DNA of 64,000 bases from Orychophragmus violaceus (lineage: Eukaryota; Streptophyta; Magnoliopsida; Brassicales; Brassicaceae), in contig CM058234.1 of NCBI GenBank assembly GCA_030180135.1, positions 33,142,766 to 33,206,765 on the forward strand, in the 5' to 3' direction. Positions 47,394 through 58,013 of the stretch are shown in pieces; within the stretch, counting starts at the first letter, position 1; each line of letters opens with the position of its first letter. The notes under the pieces were generated by a model. The model had not been told where the DNA came from, made no database searches, and saw nothing but the letters and a program-made list of their open reading frames with translations. The position numbers and the translations under genes are program-made.

Positions 47394-48482
47394 GTGGTTG
47401 CCTAGTTTTCGCTTCATCTCAGGATACTAATCCACATAATTATCCCATAGCCTTTGCAATACTTAATGGTGAGAAAACTGAAAGTTGAACTTGGTTTTTT
47501 GAGATGCTGAAAACCGTGATTGCAGACTCTTTTGAATTGGTGTTTGTGAGTGACAGGAATGCAAGCCTCATTGATGCCATAGCTAATGTGTATTCCCAAG
47601 CTCATCATGGATATTTTGTAAGGCATTTGTCACAATATGTGAAAGCCCATACTTTTAATGTGAACAAAGACACATTTGCCTCTAGATTCACAGAGATGAG
47701 CGCGCTTTACACGGTGGTTAAATTCGAAGCCACCTATAGTTATGTTAAGTCGAGATACCCTAAGGCGACCGAGTATCTGGAAAAGAGTACCGTGAAAGAA
47801 AAATGGGCAAAGTGTTGTTTTCCTGGAGAAAGATAGAACCTAGACACAAGCAACACTGTGGAGTCCTTGAACAATACCTTCAAGGAGGCCAGGTTATATG
47901 CATTAATACCTTTGCTAGATACGATTTTAAAGAGAATTTAGAAATGGTTTAACGAGCATCAGAAGGAGACAGTGGCAGGAAAGGTTGATAACAAGGTAGT
48001 GCCTTTAGTGGAGAACCATAATCACGATCTTTGGATAGAAGCTGAAACATTAATTGTCATGGTGTTAAACAGTTTTGAGCTTATGTACGATGTCACCGGT
48101 AGGGATGGAAAGCCTTATTTGGTGAACTTGATGTCGAAATCGTTCAGTTGAAGGTTCTTTGATATTGAAAGGTATCCTTGTGTGCATGCACTTGCCGCTT
48201 TCATTAAATTCAAGAAGGATCCCAATAGATCCAAGGATATGGAATTACATGAGTTGTCTTCGAGATACTATTGTATGGAGTTGTGGGCATTGGCGTATTA
48301 CATGACAATTTCTTTAGTGCTGGATATGTCAGAGTGAGATATTCCTGATGACATCAGAAATTTGCAGATACTACCTCCCGACAAACCCCAAAAGAATGGA
48401 AGGAAGAAAACTAACAGGTACCCATCGGCAGGAGAAAAAAGAAAGAAGAAGAGGACTCAGAACAAGAGGCGACCGAGATAAT
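47394..48482 (+). pseudogene. MuDR-like MULE transposase, C-terminal part
   Basis: The frame resumes after CACTA element 1 with GCLVFASSQDTNPHNYPIAF. It continues with a TGA after GEKTES, the second catalytic aspartate in FVSDRNASLIDAI, YFVRHLSQYVK, and NTVESLNNTFKEAR with the third acidic residue. The SWIM zinc-finger tail (RFFDIERYPCVHALAAFIKF) has lost its first cysteines (FS-stop-RFF in place of a CSC motif). The basic tail KKTNRYPSAGEKRKKKRTQN ends at the stop 48480-48482. In-frame stops lie near 47487, 47834, 47938, 48150 and 48336. It is dead. Confidence 0.87.
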
Positions 48483-49445
48483 CACTTCAATGGTTGATGT
48501 TTAGATGATTGTAATTCTGTTTCTAGTCTACCATTTCTAATGGGACTTGTAAGACAGGCTTGATTGAAAACTAGTTACTATATGTCATATTTTTTCTGGT
48601 GGTAAAACTGGTAAAACTGTGTACTACTAAGTGATTATCGTATCTTTGTTGTTAGTAATTACCGTGTATAGTTTAATAAATTCCAATTTATTCAACATAG
48701 TAATGCATAAAAGTACCAGAATCATATTTAACTAGTAACTATATTTCACATCTTTTTCTGTTAGTAAAACTGGTAAAACTGTGTAATACTAAGCGATTAT
48801 TGTATCTTTCTTGTTTGTAATTACCGAGTATATTGTTAATAAATTCCAAATTAGCCATGGTGTTAATGCATAAAGTACCAGAATCAAAATTTAATCGAAT
48901 TATAAGTTAATCAAAACTAATGACTATTAATAGAAGAAAACAACACAATACTCCACCAATATAGTCCTTATACATTTAAGATCACTTTGTAAATAATAAC
49001 CAACCATAAAGGATAAAGTTACATAAGAAAATTTTATTGCATCAAACCACCCAAAATACATATTTATCTACTTATATGAACTGTAAAACTACAAAGACAC
49101 AAATTGAAGGTGGGTAATACTACTAAAATCTAAAAACAGCAAAATTAGAACTATGTTGAACGTCAGCAATACTAATATCTTGAGTAATACTATGTGTAAA
49201 TTTGACCAGTTTCATTTGGCACCCAAATTTGGATTCCCCCCCCCCCCTCCCCCCATTTTTAAAATTTTTGGTGCCCATAATGTTTCTTCCTCCATTTTTC
49301 AAGAAACAACTTACACATTTTCATTCTCTCTCCTTTAAGTTGTGACCACTCCCTCTCATCGATTTCCCCTCTCTCCTATCTCTCTATTTCTCTCCAATCC
49401 GTCATCCAATCCTCCTCCAATCCCTCTCCCAAGTCCAAACCGATT
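48483..49445. other. MULE intergenic region
   Basis: AT-rich DNA with two related blocks (48590-48700 and 48760-48860) containing ggtaaaactgtgtaatacta. A run of c (about 49237-49253) precedes the next gene. No coding sequence is seen. Confidence 0.6.
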
Positions 49446-49980
49446 ATGGACCCGAGTTACAGCGACGAGAAGAGAAACAAGAGAAAATACGATAGGATAT
49501 TCTTTCTGACCAATGGTGACTATGGAATCCCGAAGCATTTTCCATGTGGAGGACGAACAACCGAGCAAAGAATAGTAGAGGATACATCTAAAACCAGGTT
49601 GATTTCAAGGTATATATTTGAATTTAGGGTTCTTGTTGATTTTATGGTTGAACCAGTAACAATTGTACTACCGTTAGGTTCTGGGTGATTTTTGTGATTT
49701 TGTTAAAATATTCTTACTAGTAATACCAGGTTATACTAGTAACACTAGAAACACTAGTAATACTGATTATTAATTTTAGTTTGGTTTGTACGATGATGAC
49801 TCTCACATTCGGAAACCATGGGATCTGGCCGTCGAAGAAGAGGTGACAATGTTGAGGAAGGAGGTCGATGAGCAGTCCAAGCAAATTCGAAGCATGTCAC
49901 ACCATAAGTTTCAGATCAACCAAATGCGTGAGGAGCTTAAAAACCATGCTGAAGAGATTGCTAAAATGAAAAATGTTTAA
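49446..49980 (+). pseudogene. GRF-type zinc finger / coiled-coil gene of the MULE
   Basis: Exon 1 (49446-49609) starts MDPSYSDEKRNKRKYDRIFF, then GIPKHFPCGGRTTEQ and TSKTRL, resembling the start of a GRF zinc finger (G-I-P-x-C-x-CG); the first cysteine is F here. An intron (gtatat...ttttag, 49610-49779) holds the actagtaatact motif. Exon 2 (49780-49980) reads FGLYDDDSHIRKPWDLAVEE and a coiled coil (EEVTMLRKEVDEQSKQIRSM) ending MKNV. Such small GRF/coiled-coil genes accompany MULEs in crucifers; their role is unknown. The second half of the finger is missing, so it may be inactive. Confidence 0.6.
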
Positions 49981-50451
49981 GATTTCTATGTTAAACCTTG
50001 CAAAGATGTTTGCTTTCTCTTTACTTATCTTTGTGTTTAAGTTTTAAGTTCTTGTGTCTTGTTCTTTCTTGTTTGTTCTTGACTCTTTATGTTTGCTTAA
50101 TTATCATTGTCTCATTGTTTAAGGCATTATATAATGAGAATTATTACGTAAGAAAGACTAACCTTGTCCTATTATTCAATGTTTTCTTACTCTTTCTTAA
50201 ACTTGAAACCTTAAACCTGAAAAAACCATAAACTAGAAACCTTAAACTTGAAAAAGACTTATCCAAACAAAACAAAACCAATTTAACAATGTCTAGTATT
50301 CAAAACAAAGGCATCCATTAACCAAAACGAACCAAAAGCGTGACTGATTTCTGAACCAAAAACAAAACACAATGGATGACCTACACGTTTTCTCCTTCAG
50401 TTCCTTCATGAAGGCTTCCACTGTGGTAAGTCTTCCTCAAATCATTTAACC
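49981..50451. other. Tail-to-tail spacer between GRF-like and DUF1985-type genes
   Basis: It holds the 3' flank of the plus-strand gene (T-rich) and, on the minus strand, the 3' flank of the DUF1985-type gene, which is split from it by CACTA element 3. No coding frame is convincing. Confidence 0.5.
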
Positions 50452-51479
50452 CACTACAAGAAAATTGAGTATAGATAGCAGAAGAAGATAGCGTTTTGGT
50501 CAGTTATGCTATCTTTAAATACAGTGGGCATTTAAGATAGCGTTTACAAAATACAAACCGCTATATTTAGTCGTTTAGATTTGAAATACTATGTATAAAT
50601 CAGGCAGAAAAAGAATTATATTTCCCCCCTCTTGGACTTAGTGAAAAAACGAGCGCCACAAAAATTTTAGTCTCCCGCACATGTTTTTTAGTTTCCCCCT
50701 TTCTATTTTTTTCTCAATTACTAGAAACCCTAAATCCATTCATCATCCCTCAAAATCTCAGCCCTTTCCTTTTCTCTCTTCACCTTCTCTCGCAGATCCG
50801 AAAGACAATTTTTTCGACGCCAAGTATCTTCCCGTTCCTACATCATCACCTCCGATGTATCTCTCTCTCTATCTCTGCAACTCTCTTATTCATTTCACGG
50901 CCACGACCTGAGTCGCTCTCTCAGGTGACCGTCGCCTTCGACGGCCTTTGACTTATGCGGTTCGATTGAGCTTCTCATCCTCAGTATCACCACAACCGTC
51001 TTCTCCTCCTCGGACGACGAGGGTTTCTCAATTTTCAGAATTTAGATTTACTGGTTTTTTATTCTATTTGTTCATGTTCTTAAACTTTTTTCGATCTACA
51101 GTTCAATGACGCTGGTGGAGAAGCTTTTTGTTTTGTTTGTTTAACTGTAAAACAAAACATAGATGAAGAGGATTATTCGATCTCTAGTTCAATCTGGCCA
51201 CAGTTGGGTTAAACCATCATTGACTTCCTTCGGTTTGTGTTGAAGGATGAAGAGGAGTATTCGATCTCTTCTCAACATACTGAGTAAGTCTCACCCTCTT
51301 CGATTTGACGATTTCGGCGGCTCCCTTCTTCGATTCATGGCAGAGAAATAGCGGTGGAATCAGCTTCAAGTAACGGCAGAGAAGCGGCGGTGAAATCTCG
51401 TTTCTTCTCTCGATATGGCTGGTGAGTTTCAGTAGATTCCTCTGCAGATGATGCTTCCTTTTCCTGTTGTTACACTGGT

Positions 51480-51830
51480 GATGCTTCCTTTTCCAGGATT
51501 CTCGATCTCAATCATGAAGGCTGACCAGTCAATACTAGATCGATTGGATGCCCCAACCAAGGCTCCAAATTGGCCTGTTGGCACTGATGGTCCGTTAGAT
51601 TTAACTCGTTTCTTTTTCCATGGTTTTTTTTTCTCGGAACATAGTCTTAGATACAAAAGTTTTGGTGTTGCATTGCAGGGGACCGGCCACCAGCAGTAAC
51701 TCTACAAGAACATCTCCTTCTCGTCTTGTGGTTTCAGATGACACCGAGTTCTCCAAGAACAGTTTGCTAGCTTCTAAATGTAATTCAGACGACGATGCTA
51801 ATCTTCTGAAGAAAATCGTAAGAGACCTGG
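51480..51830 (+). pseudogene. Exon-like pieces upstream of the MTOPVIB fragment
   Basis: The piece at 51500-51590 reads GFSISIMKADQSILDRLDAP then TKAPNWPVGTDG before a donor-like site. A second, at about 51690-51800, reads TSPSRLVVSDDTEFSKNSLL. They look coding but could not be named. They may be other captured exons placed upstream. Confidence 0.35.
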
Positions 51831-51840
51831 TCCTGGAGGG

Positions 51841-52709
51841 ACAATGGAAGTGGTAATTGTAATAAGTGACTTATTAGACACAACTCGTCATTGCAGCAGA
51901 TCATGTGACGGCAAAACAGAGGTTTGTTCAGCTCTCAAATTATATACAGAAGCCCATATTGACCTTTTGTGTATATTTGTTTGGTCTTAAATGGTGGATT
52001 TCTCCAGGTTTTATACTTTGACAATTTCTCACCTTCCCCTATTCCTCAAGTTGCCTTGAATGCGCTGAAAAAGATAGACTGGAAAAGTTACGGTCTGATC
52101 CTGGCGAGTGTAAAAGATCAAGATGGGCATGTGTTTCTTGAATGGGAAAATTTCCCTTCATATGTTGAAATACAATTCGCTCTCCATTGGTATCATGATA
52201 AGCATCCAACAAAACAGAAGACTGAGCCTGGTATGAATCTTGTGAAGAAGGGAACTAAAAGTGCGTTGGATGATTTGAAGGCTAAACATGAGGGTTTTCT
52301 TCTAAGCTCACATGCTCGTAAGGTGCTCTCTCAGTCATCCTCCTTGGAACTGTTAGTGTCAATCTCTTAACCAAGATTGTTTGTTGCTGTTGTTTATCTT
52401 TCTTAGATTTGCAGCTATGTCCCTGACCTTGCAAGATCATTAGCAGGCCTCATATTCTCCTCTACTGACATGGACTTCCAAGGAGATTGCCTATCTATTT
52501 TTGGATTTCAGCCTCAAGAAGTTGAACGTGAGGCTGTTGAAGACTATATCCAGAGAAAGATCGTTACAGTTATAGGAATGAATGAGGGTAAACCCCAGAA
52601 AGACCAAGAAGCTGCTCCGTTTCTGTTTTTTGAAGGCGGCGGGTCTGAGACATGGTATTTAGAAGATGAGGAGATAGAAGGTGAGTATTACTCTACCTCT
52701 CTTGAATGA
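51841..52709 (+). pseudogene. Captured MTOPVIB-like 3' gene part (meiotic topoisomerase VI B-like)
   Basis: Exon A (to 51921) reads TMEVVIVISDLLDTTRH then CSRSCDGKTE. After an intron, exon B (52008-52322) reads VLYFDNFSPSPIPQ, KKIDWKSYGL, DQDGHVFLEWENFPSYVEI and ALDDLKAKHEGFLLSSHARK. After a second intron, exon C (52407-52709) reads ICSYVPDLARSLAGLIFSS, DFQGDCLSIFGFQ and ends EGEYYSTSLE with a stop. From memory this order and wording match the C-terminal half of plant MTOPVIB, the partner of SPO11 in making meiotic double-strand breaks. Exons B and C and their splice sites are intact. Upstream the frame closes, so the ATPase part is absent. The family name needs a search to confirm. Confidence 0.68.
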
Positions 52710-52769
52710 TACATCTGCCTCTGATAGTTGATATGTGAAAACTTTATATTATGGCTATGCATATAGTCT

Positions 52770-53154
52770 TTGGAGGTATCATCAATTCAGAAAGGGAGAG
52801 TTGAGAGCTCTAGAAGATGAGAATCTTGATTATGACAACAACGCTAGCTCTTCAAGCTTCGAGTTTAAGCCAATGCTGTATGAACTTCTCTCTGGAGGTA
52901 GAGTTAGTTTCTTTTTGTTTGGTTTATCTTTGCTACTGTTGGGTGTTGATTTGGTTTCTGACTCTTTTTGATCTGCAGAAGTTGATGTGTGGGAGATTGC
53001 TCCCCGTTTCTCGTATCTGCTTACAAACACAGGAATCCAATTTCTCCAAGATAGAGTCAAAACATTGCTTCCTTCTGACCACTTAGGAGTGAATGCTTCC
53101 GAAAGATCTATAACTGGAGGAACCGTCTTGCTCGAAAGCGGTTTTAGGTATTGA
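52770..53154 (+). pseudogene. Second captured piece, unidentified
   Basis: Exon-like sequence at 52777-52898 reads YHQFRKGELRALEDENLDYD then SSFEFKPMLYELLSG. After an intron ending gatctgcag (52978), a second exon reads VDVWEIAPRFSYLLTNTG, then VKTLLPSDHLGVNASERS and LLESGFRY with a stop at 53152-53154. It has clean splice sites but I do not recognise the family. It follows the MTOPVIB stop, so it is likely from a different gene or from its neighbour. Confidence 0.4.
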
Positions 53155-53814
53155 ATACGATTGGTACTATGTCTACACAATCCCAATGAAAACTATCTCA
53201 TTCGTCTTCTTTCTTGTTGTTTATACTCTTGTGGTGCGTCATAAGTTATAATGTTCCTCCATTTGTTTGTCTTTCTAATATTTGCAGCTATAAAAGGAAT
53301 CAAGTCAAATAGAAGAAGTGTTGGACTTACATAGAAGAAGTGTGTGTAGAATCCATGCTTAGGAAGCTCTTAGTAGAGCTAAGTTCAAGTTTTAGAGATT
53401 ACTTTTGTTTTTATTTTTTGTAACTTCAATTTACATTATGTAATTTATTATCATTTTTATAAATAAATTGATTTTTTTATTTAATGTATTCATAAATAAC
53501 AAAATCTGCTAAACAAATAAAAAAATAAATTATATAAAAAATTAAATTATAAAAAACGAATGCTCTTATATAGCTAATTAATAACACCAAATAAATGCTA
53601 TCATATATAAAACTATAGCAAAACTATAGCAGAACAAAAAATGCTATCTTAAAAATACAGACCATAGCATTTACAAAAAACGCTATCTAAAGTGCCAGAC
53701 TTTTTATCGCGGTCGATGACATAGCGTTTAGATAAGCGCTATCTATCTAATACATAGCGTTTTTCGGGTGCTATTAATACTCGATTTTCTTGTAGTGACC
53801 GTGCTCAAAACTGC

Positions 53815-56440
53815 CTTCACTGCTCTTCCATTTCTTTCTGTAACCTGTTTAGGATCTGCTCGATTGCGCCGTGTCCCGGTACCGGAGGGTGAATGGCGGC
53901 AACTGGCTCTGTAACCGGCTCAGCAACTGGCCCGGGAACTGGTCTTCGGGCAGCGACATCCGCGTCGTAGATATCTTCAAAGGAAACGGTCAATCCTTGT
54001 CTCAAACGCTTCATCCAGATTTCCACGAAGATATCATGCATATCAACGTCATCATTTTCCTCCGTGAGTCGAAGCAGAAGAGCCTTTTCCCCATCATTCC
54101 GAGCAACCATGATACTGTCAATGTCCTGTTTCACAGAAAACAAAAATACTAGAATTTTAAATATTTTAACCAAACAAACTAATTTGGAAATATTGAAAAC
54201 CTACCTTAGTTGTTCCAAGTTCTTCATTTATCTTTGACAGAGGGAACCCTTTCATGTCACAGTTCTTGAATTTTGACTGACACATCCTAGGACAATCTGC
54301 ATCTGCGTCTGCTACCTCTTCTCTGAATTTTTTCTTCAAATCAGGGATCACCTCGAACGGTGAAAGCTAAAAAAGACAAAAAATGTATACAGTATTACTT
54401 AGTATTTCCAGTATTACACAAATTTAAGTACTTAATATTACCCGGTATTTCTAGTATTACACTATGCTAAGAACATAATATTACCTAACATTTCCAGTTC
54501 TACACAAATCTAATAAAAGAGTTTCAATAACCTCTAATGGAAGACAAAATCCTGGAATCGGCCATTGCCCTCCCTCTTTCACAAATCCTCCAAAATGCTC
54601 TACTGAGTGCTTGATCTGACTAAGCATATAATCAAAAGACAGTCTCCCCCAAGGGAATGTCTTACAAAGATCGAGATCATCCCTTGCTCTCAGAAGGAAT
54701 GGACTCACAGGGGTTGCTTTTTGACCACACTTGGTCTGCGTTATGAGAACGCTGCACAAGAACAACAACACCAACATCCTCAGCCTATCCCGAACTTCTT
54801 GCTTCATCTCATCTACCTTCGCTTTGACGTCTTGGAATCTAACAACACCTTTACCAAACTGCTTAGTCACAAACTTCGTACCACCAAGCGTCTTATAATA
54901 CGGTGGGTAGTTTCGGCAGTCTAAACCGGAGATCAAGGCATGTTCTATCAGGCCGTATTAGATGGAGACGTCGTTTACAGCAAACCATGCTTCCCATTTC
55001 CTCTCGATTTTGGTCGTACGGAGAAGAAGCATTCACATGCCCTGAACCTTGTGGTTTTTGTCCATAGGCATCTGGAAAAGGTGTTTAAACTGAGGATGTT
55101 TCTCAAACCAATTCCTCTCCATGTCATTGAGTGGAGGATCCAATACCTTAAGCGTAGTCAAAAACTCATCCATAAAGCATCTAGTCCCAACCTTGAATCT
55201 CTTCCTATACTCGCTTGGAGGGATGTACATACCCATCGGTCGTAGTGCTTCTGTTTCCACTAGATTCTGATCTAAACCCTGAAAAAGACAACCAAATATT
55301 ACTTAGTATTACCAGTATTCACAAAGTTTTACTTAGTATTACCAGTATTCTCAAAGTTTTACTTAGTACTACCAGTATTCCTGGTAGTTTTACCTAGTAC
55401 TACCAATATTACATACAAAACATTAAATTTGAATCTTCTCGAGCTTCTTCACGATGTTGAGACGATATCTCATAATATTGGTCTGTCGTTTCCTCTGAAT
55501 CTTGCAACAAAAAATCAGTTTAAGTCAGTTAACCCAACTTAATAATTATAGTTTTACATATTTCTATCAATGTTACGTATTTAATCATGCTAATTTTACC
55601 ACAGAGGTTACCAAAGTGCGGCTATGTGCCTCCTCTGAGTCATAGTTCTCTTGTCCTTTTTCTTCTCCTTTGTCTCCTTCTTCTTCTTCCTCTTCCTCCT
55701 CTTATTCTTGATCTTCATATTCTGGTTCTTCAGCTTCTCCATCTTCTGATTTTTCTTCTTCTTCTTTGTCTTCTTCTAACTTTTCCTCAACTTCCCGAGA
55801 TGTTTCTTCTCCTTTTTCTCCTTCTTCTTCACTTTTATCTCCCCGATCTTCGCTTCTGTCAACTTCATCAACAGTCTTGTGGGTTGAACTTCAATATTAT
55901 CAAGCTTTGGTGCTGCATATTGAGCTTCAGGAATGCATCAACAGTCTTTTCTGAATCTTGAGCTTCAGGAGATGAATCAGCCACACCTGCATATTAAATC
56001 TTTATCTTCTTCCCTCGAGCTATAGTCTTCTTCCTCTTCTTTGAAGACTCTCCCTTATTACCATTCTCTCTCTTCCTATTCTTTGAACTCTTTGAAGAAG
56101 AAGAGCCGTAATTCTTGTTCTTCTTTATCCCTCGCCTTGTAATAACATCTCGTCAGTAACTAAGAGAGACAACAAAGACACAAAGAGAATCGAGAGGTTA
56201 GACGATTCATAGAGGTTCCTTCTTTGAAGACTATTAAACATTCCGCCCTGCTCACTATTCTACTCCACTCCACTACAATCCAATCGAAACTACAAACCTC
56301 TATTCCCGATTTCAATGCGATTTTCTTAACCTAGCAAGGAAAAGTCGTTTCTTTTCTCGGTAACTCTAAAATGTATGTTCGTCTTCTCTACAATCATCTC
56401 GGGAAATAACATCGGGTTCAATAGAGAAGCATACCTTTCA
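53815..56440 (-). pseudogene. DUF1985-type gene of the MULE (decayed)
   Basis: Reading the minus strand: a lysine/serine-rich, acidic N-terminal part at about 56150-55600 (KKRKKTIARGKKIKI, with stops). Then MYIPPSEYRKRFKVGTRCFM, LDPPLNDMERNWFEKHPQF, ALISGLDCRNYPPYYKTLGG, GVVRFQDVKAKVDEM, RDRLRMLVLLFLCSVLITQ and FPWGRLSFDYMLSQI. These match the DUF1985 domain of Brassicaceae MULE genes, often fused to a Ulp1 protease. The last exons (54351-53817) read MIPDLKKKFREEVADADADC and EENDDVDMHDIFVEIW, ending LNRLQKEMEEQ. No Ulp1 catalytic domain is seen. Introns carry ccagtattac repeats. Stops and frameshifts (for example near 54960-55030) suggest a pseudogene. Confidence 0.62.
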
Positions 56441-56528
56441 ATAGAATGATGTAGGTGTTTGGAAATCGAAAACGAACGGTGTCGATTGACGATTTCGTCG
56501 GAGAAAATGATTTCGTTGGAGAACTTCG
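56441..56528 (-). other. 5' flank of the DUF1985-type gene, left of the young copia element
   Basis: Sequence with gtcggagaaaa repeats continues at 63878 with cttcgtcggag-type repeats once the copia element is removed. It is probably the 5'UTR or promoter-proximal region. Confidence 0.5.
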
Positions 56529-57165
56529 TGAAGGAATGTTTAGTGTTAATCCAGATTCAATGCTCAGATTCAACAGTCCTAAACATGCGGATCTAGGTTC
56601 TCTTGCTAGAAACATAATAGATCTCACCTGTTACCTTGTTAATGCAGCGGAATATGAAGAACAGGTCAGAGATCAGCAGAGCCACCAAGTGATAACTCCT
56701 CCAGAGGTTCACACACGCACACCAAGCAGGAAGAGGCTGCTAGACCGAGCTGAGGAGGCCGCAGGAGAGAGAGAAAGTGGCGCAGGGGATTAGGTTATTT
56801 TGGGACTCAGACTTAAGTTTTATTTATAAAACTTGTCTAGTTCCTTTTGGGCTTTTGGGCCCAAATACCAATCTGATTAAATCCCTTAGATTTAATCAGA
56901 CCCATTAATCTCTCTCTCTAAGTACGACAAATGCCTGGCACTTTTACCGTACTTCTGCTAAGCCGTTCCAACACATTTTCCTGTTAGCTTAGGCGTGTGA
57001 CCCATATGGGATCATATAATAAAGGCAATAAGTCCAAGACTTATAGATCATGAGCGGACTCTAGCAAGCCATCATGACCCCCAGTATTATATGACTTATG
57101 TCTGATCATTGACATACTCTTACTTTCTAGAGACAGTACCGAGATTACTGGACACAATTCCAACA
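56529..57165 (-). repeat. 3' LTR of the young copia element
   Basis: On the minus strand it starts TGTTGGAATTGTG and ends CATTCCTTCA. It differs from the other LTR at 56552, at one base in gaagaaca(g/t)gtcag, and at one base in taagcc(g/a)ttcc. Confidence 0.95.
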
Positions 57166-57178
57166 ATCTCCCACTTTT
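57166..57178 (-). other. Polypurine tract of the young copia element
   Basis: The minus strand reads AAAAGTGGGAGAT directly before the 3' LTR, the usual copia plus-strand primer site. A second AGTGGGAG lies at about 57990-58000, near the end of pol. Confidence 0.88.
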
Positions 57179-58013
57179 ACTGGAATCTCTGTATTCATAA
57201 TCCTTTTGTCTCAATATCTCGATTAGTCATAAGGCAATATTAGTGTCATCCTTATAAAGCCTAATCTTGTTCATCGGACTCTGATTCGATACTGACAATC
57301 CAAACGACTCGGGAAAGTCCGTTTGAGCATGGCCATGCGTTTTCCAGTATTCAAATCTCCGATTGGCCTAGAGATATTCACTCCATTTATATTGAAGGGA
57401 CAAATCCCGTCTTGTTCCATCACTGTAAACTACTCATTTCGTAATACACCCAAACAAGGTCCTTATAGCTATCGCATAACGACAGCGTTAGACAATGATC
57501 AAAGCGCATCAGTTCATGTGCAGTCACATGCATGCGAACTCAGGTCTAAGGACTATACTCTATAGTCGTAGTAAGAATCTCTTATGACACAGATATAAAT
57601 ATCCTGAAGAGTTCTTATAAGCGGGTCTAGTCCGGTCGTATGTACCCCACATACACCTATGTACTGACTTTGATGCCGCGCATCTATGACACACTGAGAC
57701 TTTGTCATAAGTCACATACTAATCTAGTCTCACACGGTTGTTGGTGTTCCAATTTCAACAACCTTCGACTAGGGACTGAATGATATAAGCCATCTATCAA
57801 ATATAGGGTCTCATGATCAAGCTAAATGACTTTGATGACTCAAGATCAAGTCACTTACTTCGATGACCTATAAAATGGTTTATATCACTTTGGAACGATT
57901 ATTTCATCACAGTTAAAATAATCTTGAAATAATAATTTCATTAAACATAAAATGTTTTACAAGAACATATCAAATAACTAAATGAAGCCCTTAAACTCCC
58001 ACTCAAATTTAGA
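57179..58013 (-). other. 3' untranslated region of the young copia element
   Basis: About 830 bp between the pol stop and the PPT with no convincing frame. Confidence 0.7.

Larger units (their letters stand above)
50452..53797. mobile_element. Non-autonomous CACTA element 3 with captured MTOPVIB piece, TSD acc
   Basis: The left end is cactacaagaaaattgag and the inverted right end is cactacaagaaaatcgag. The flanks are acc (50449-50451) and acc (53798-53800). Subterminal regions carry gctatctt/aagatagcg-type repeats. No transposase is present. The interior holds plus-strand exons and introns of host origin preceded by a 5'UTR-like CT-rich stretch (50700-51420). Confidence 0.92.
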
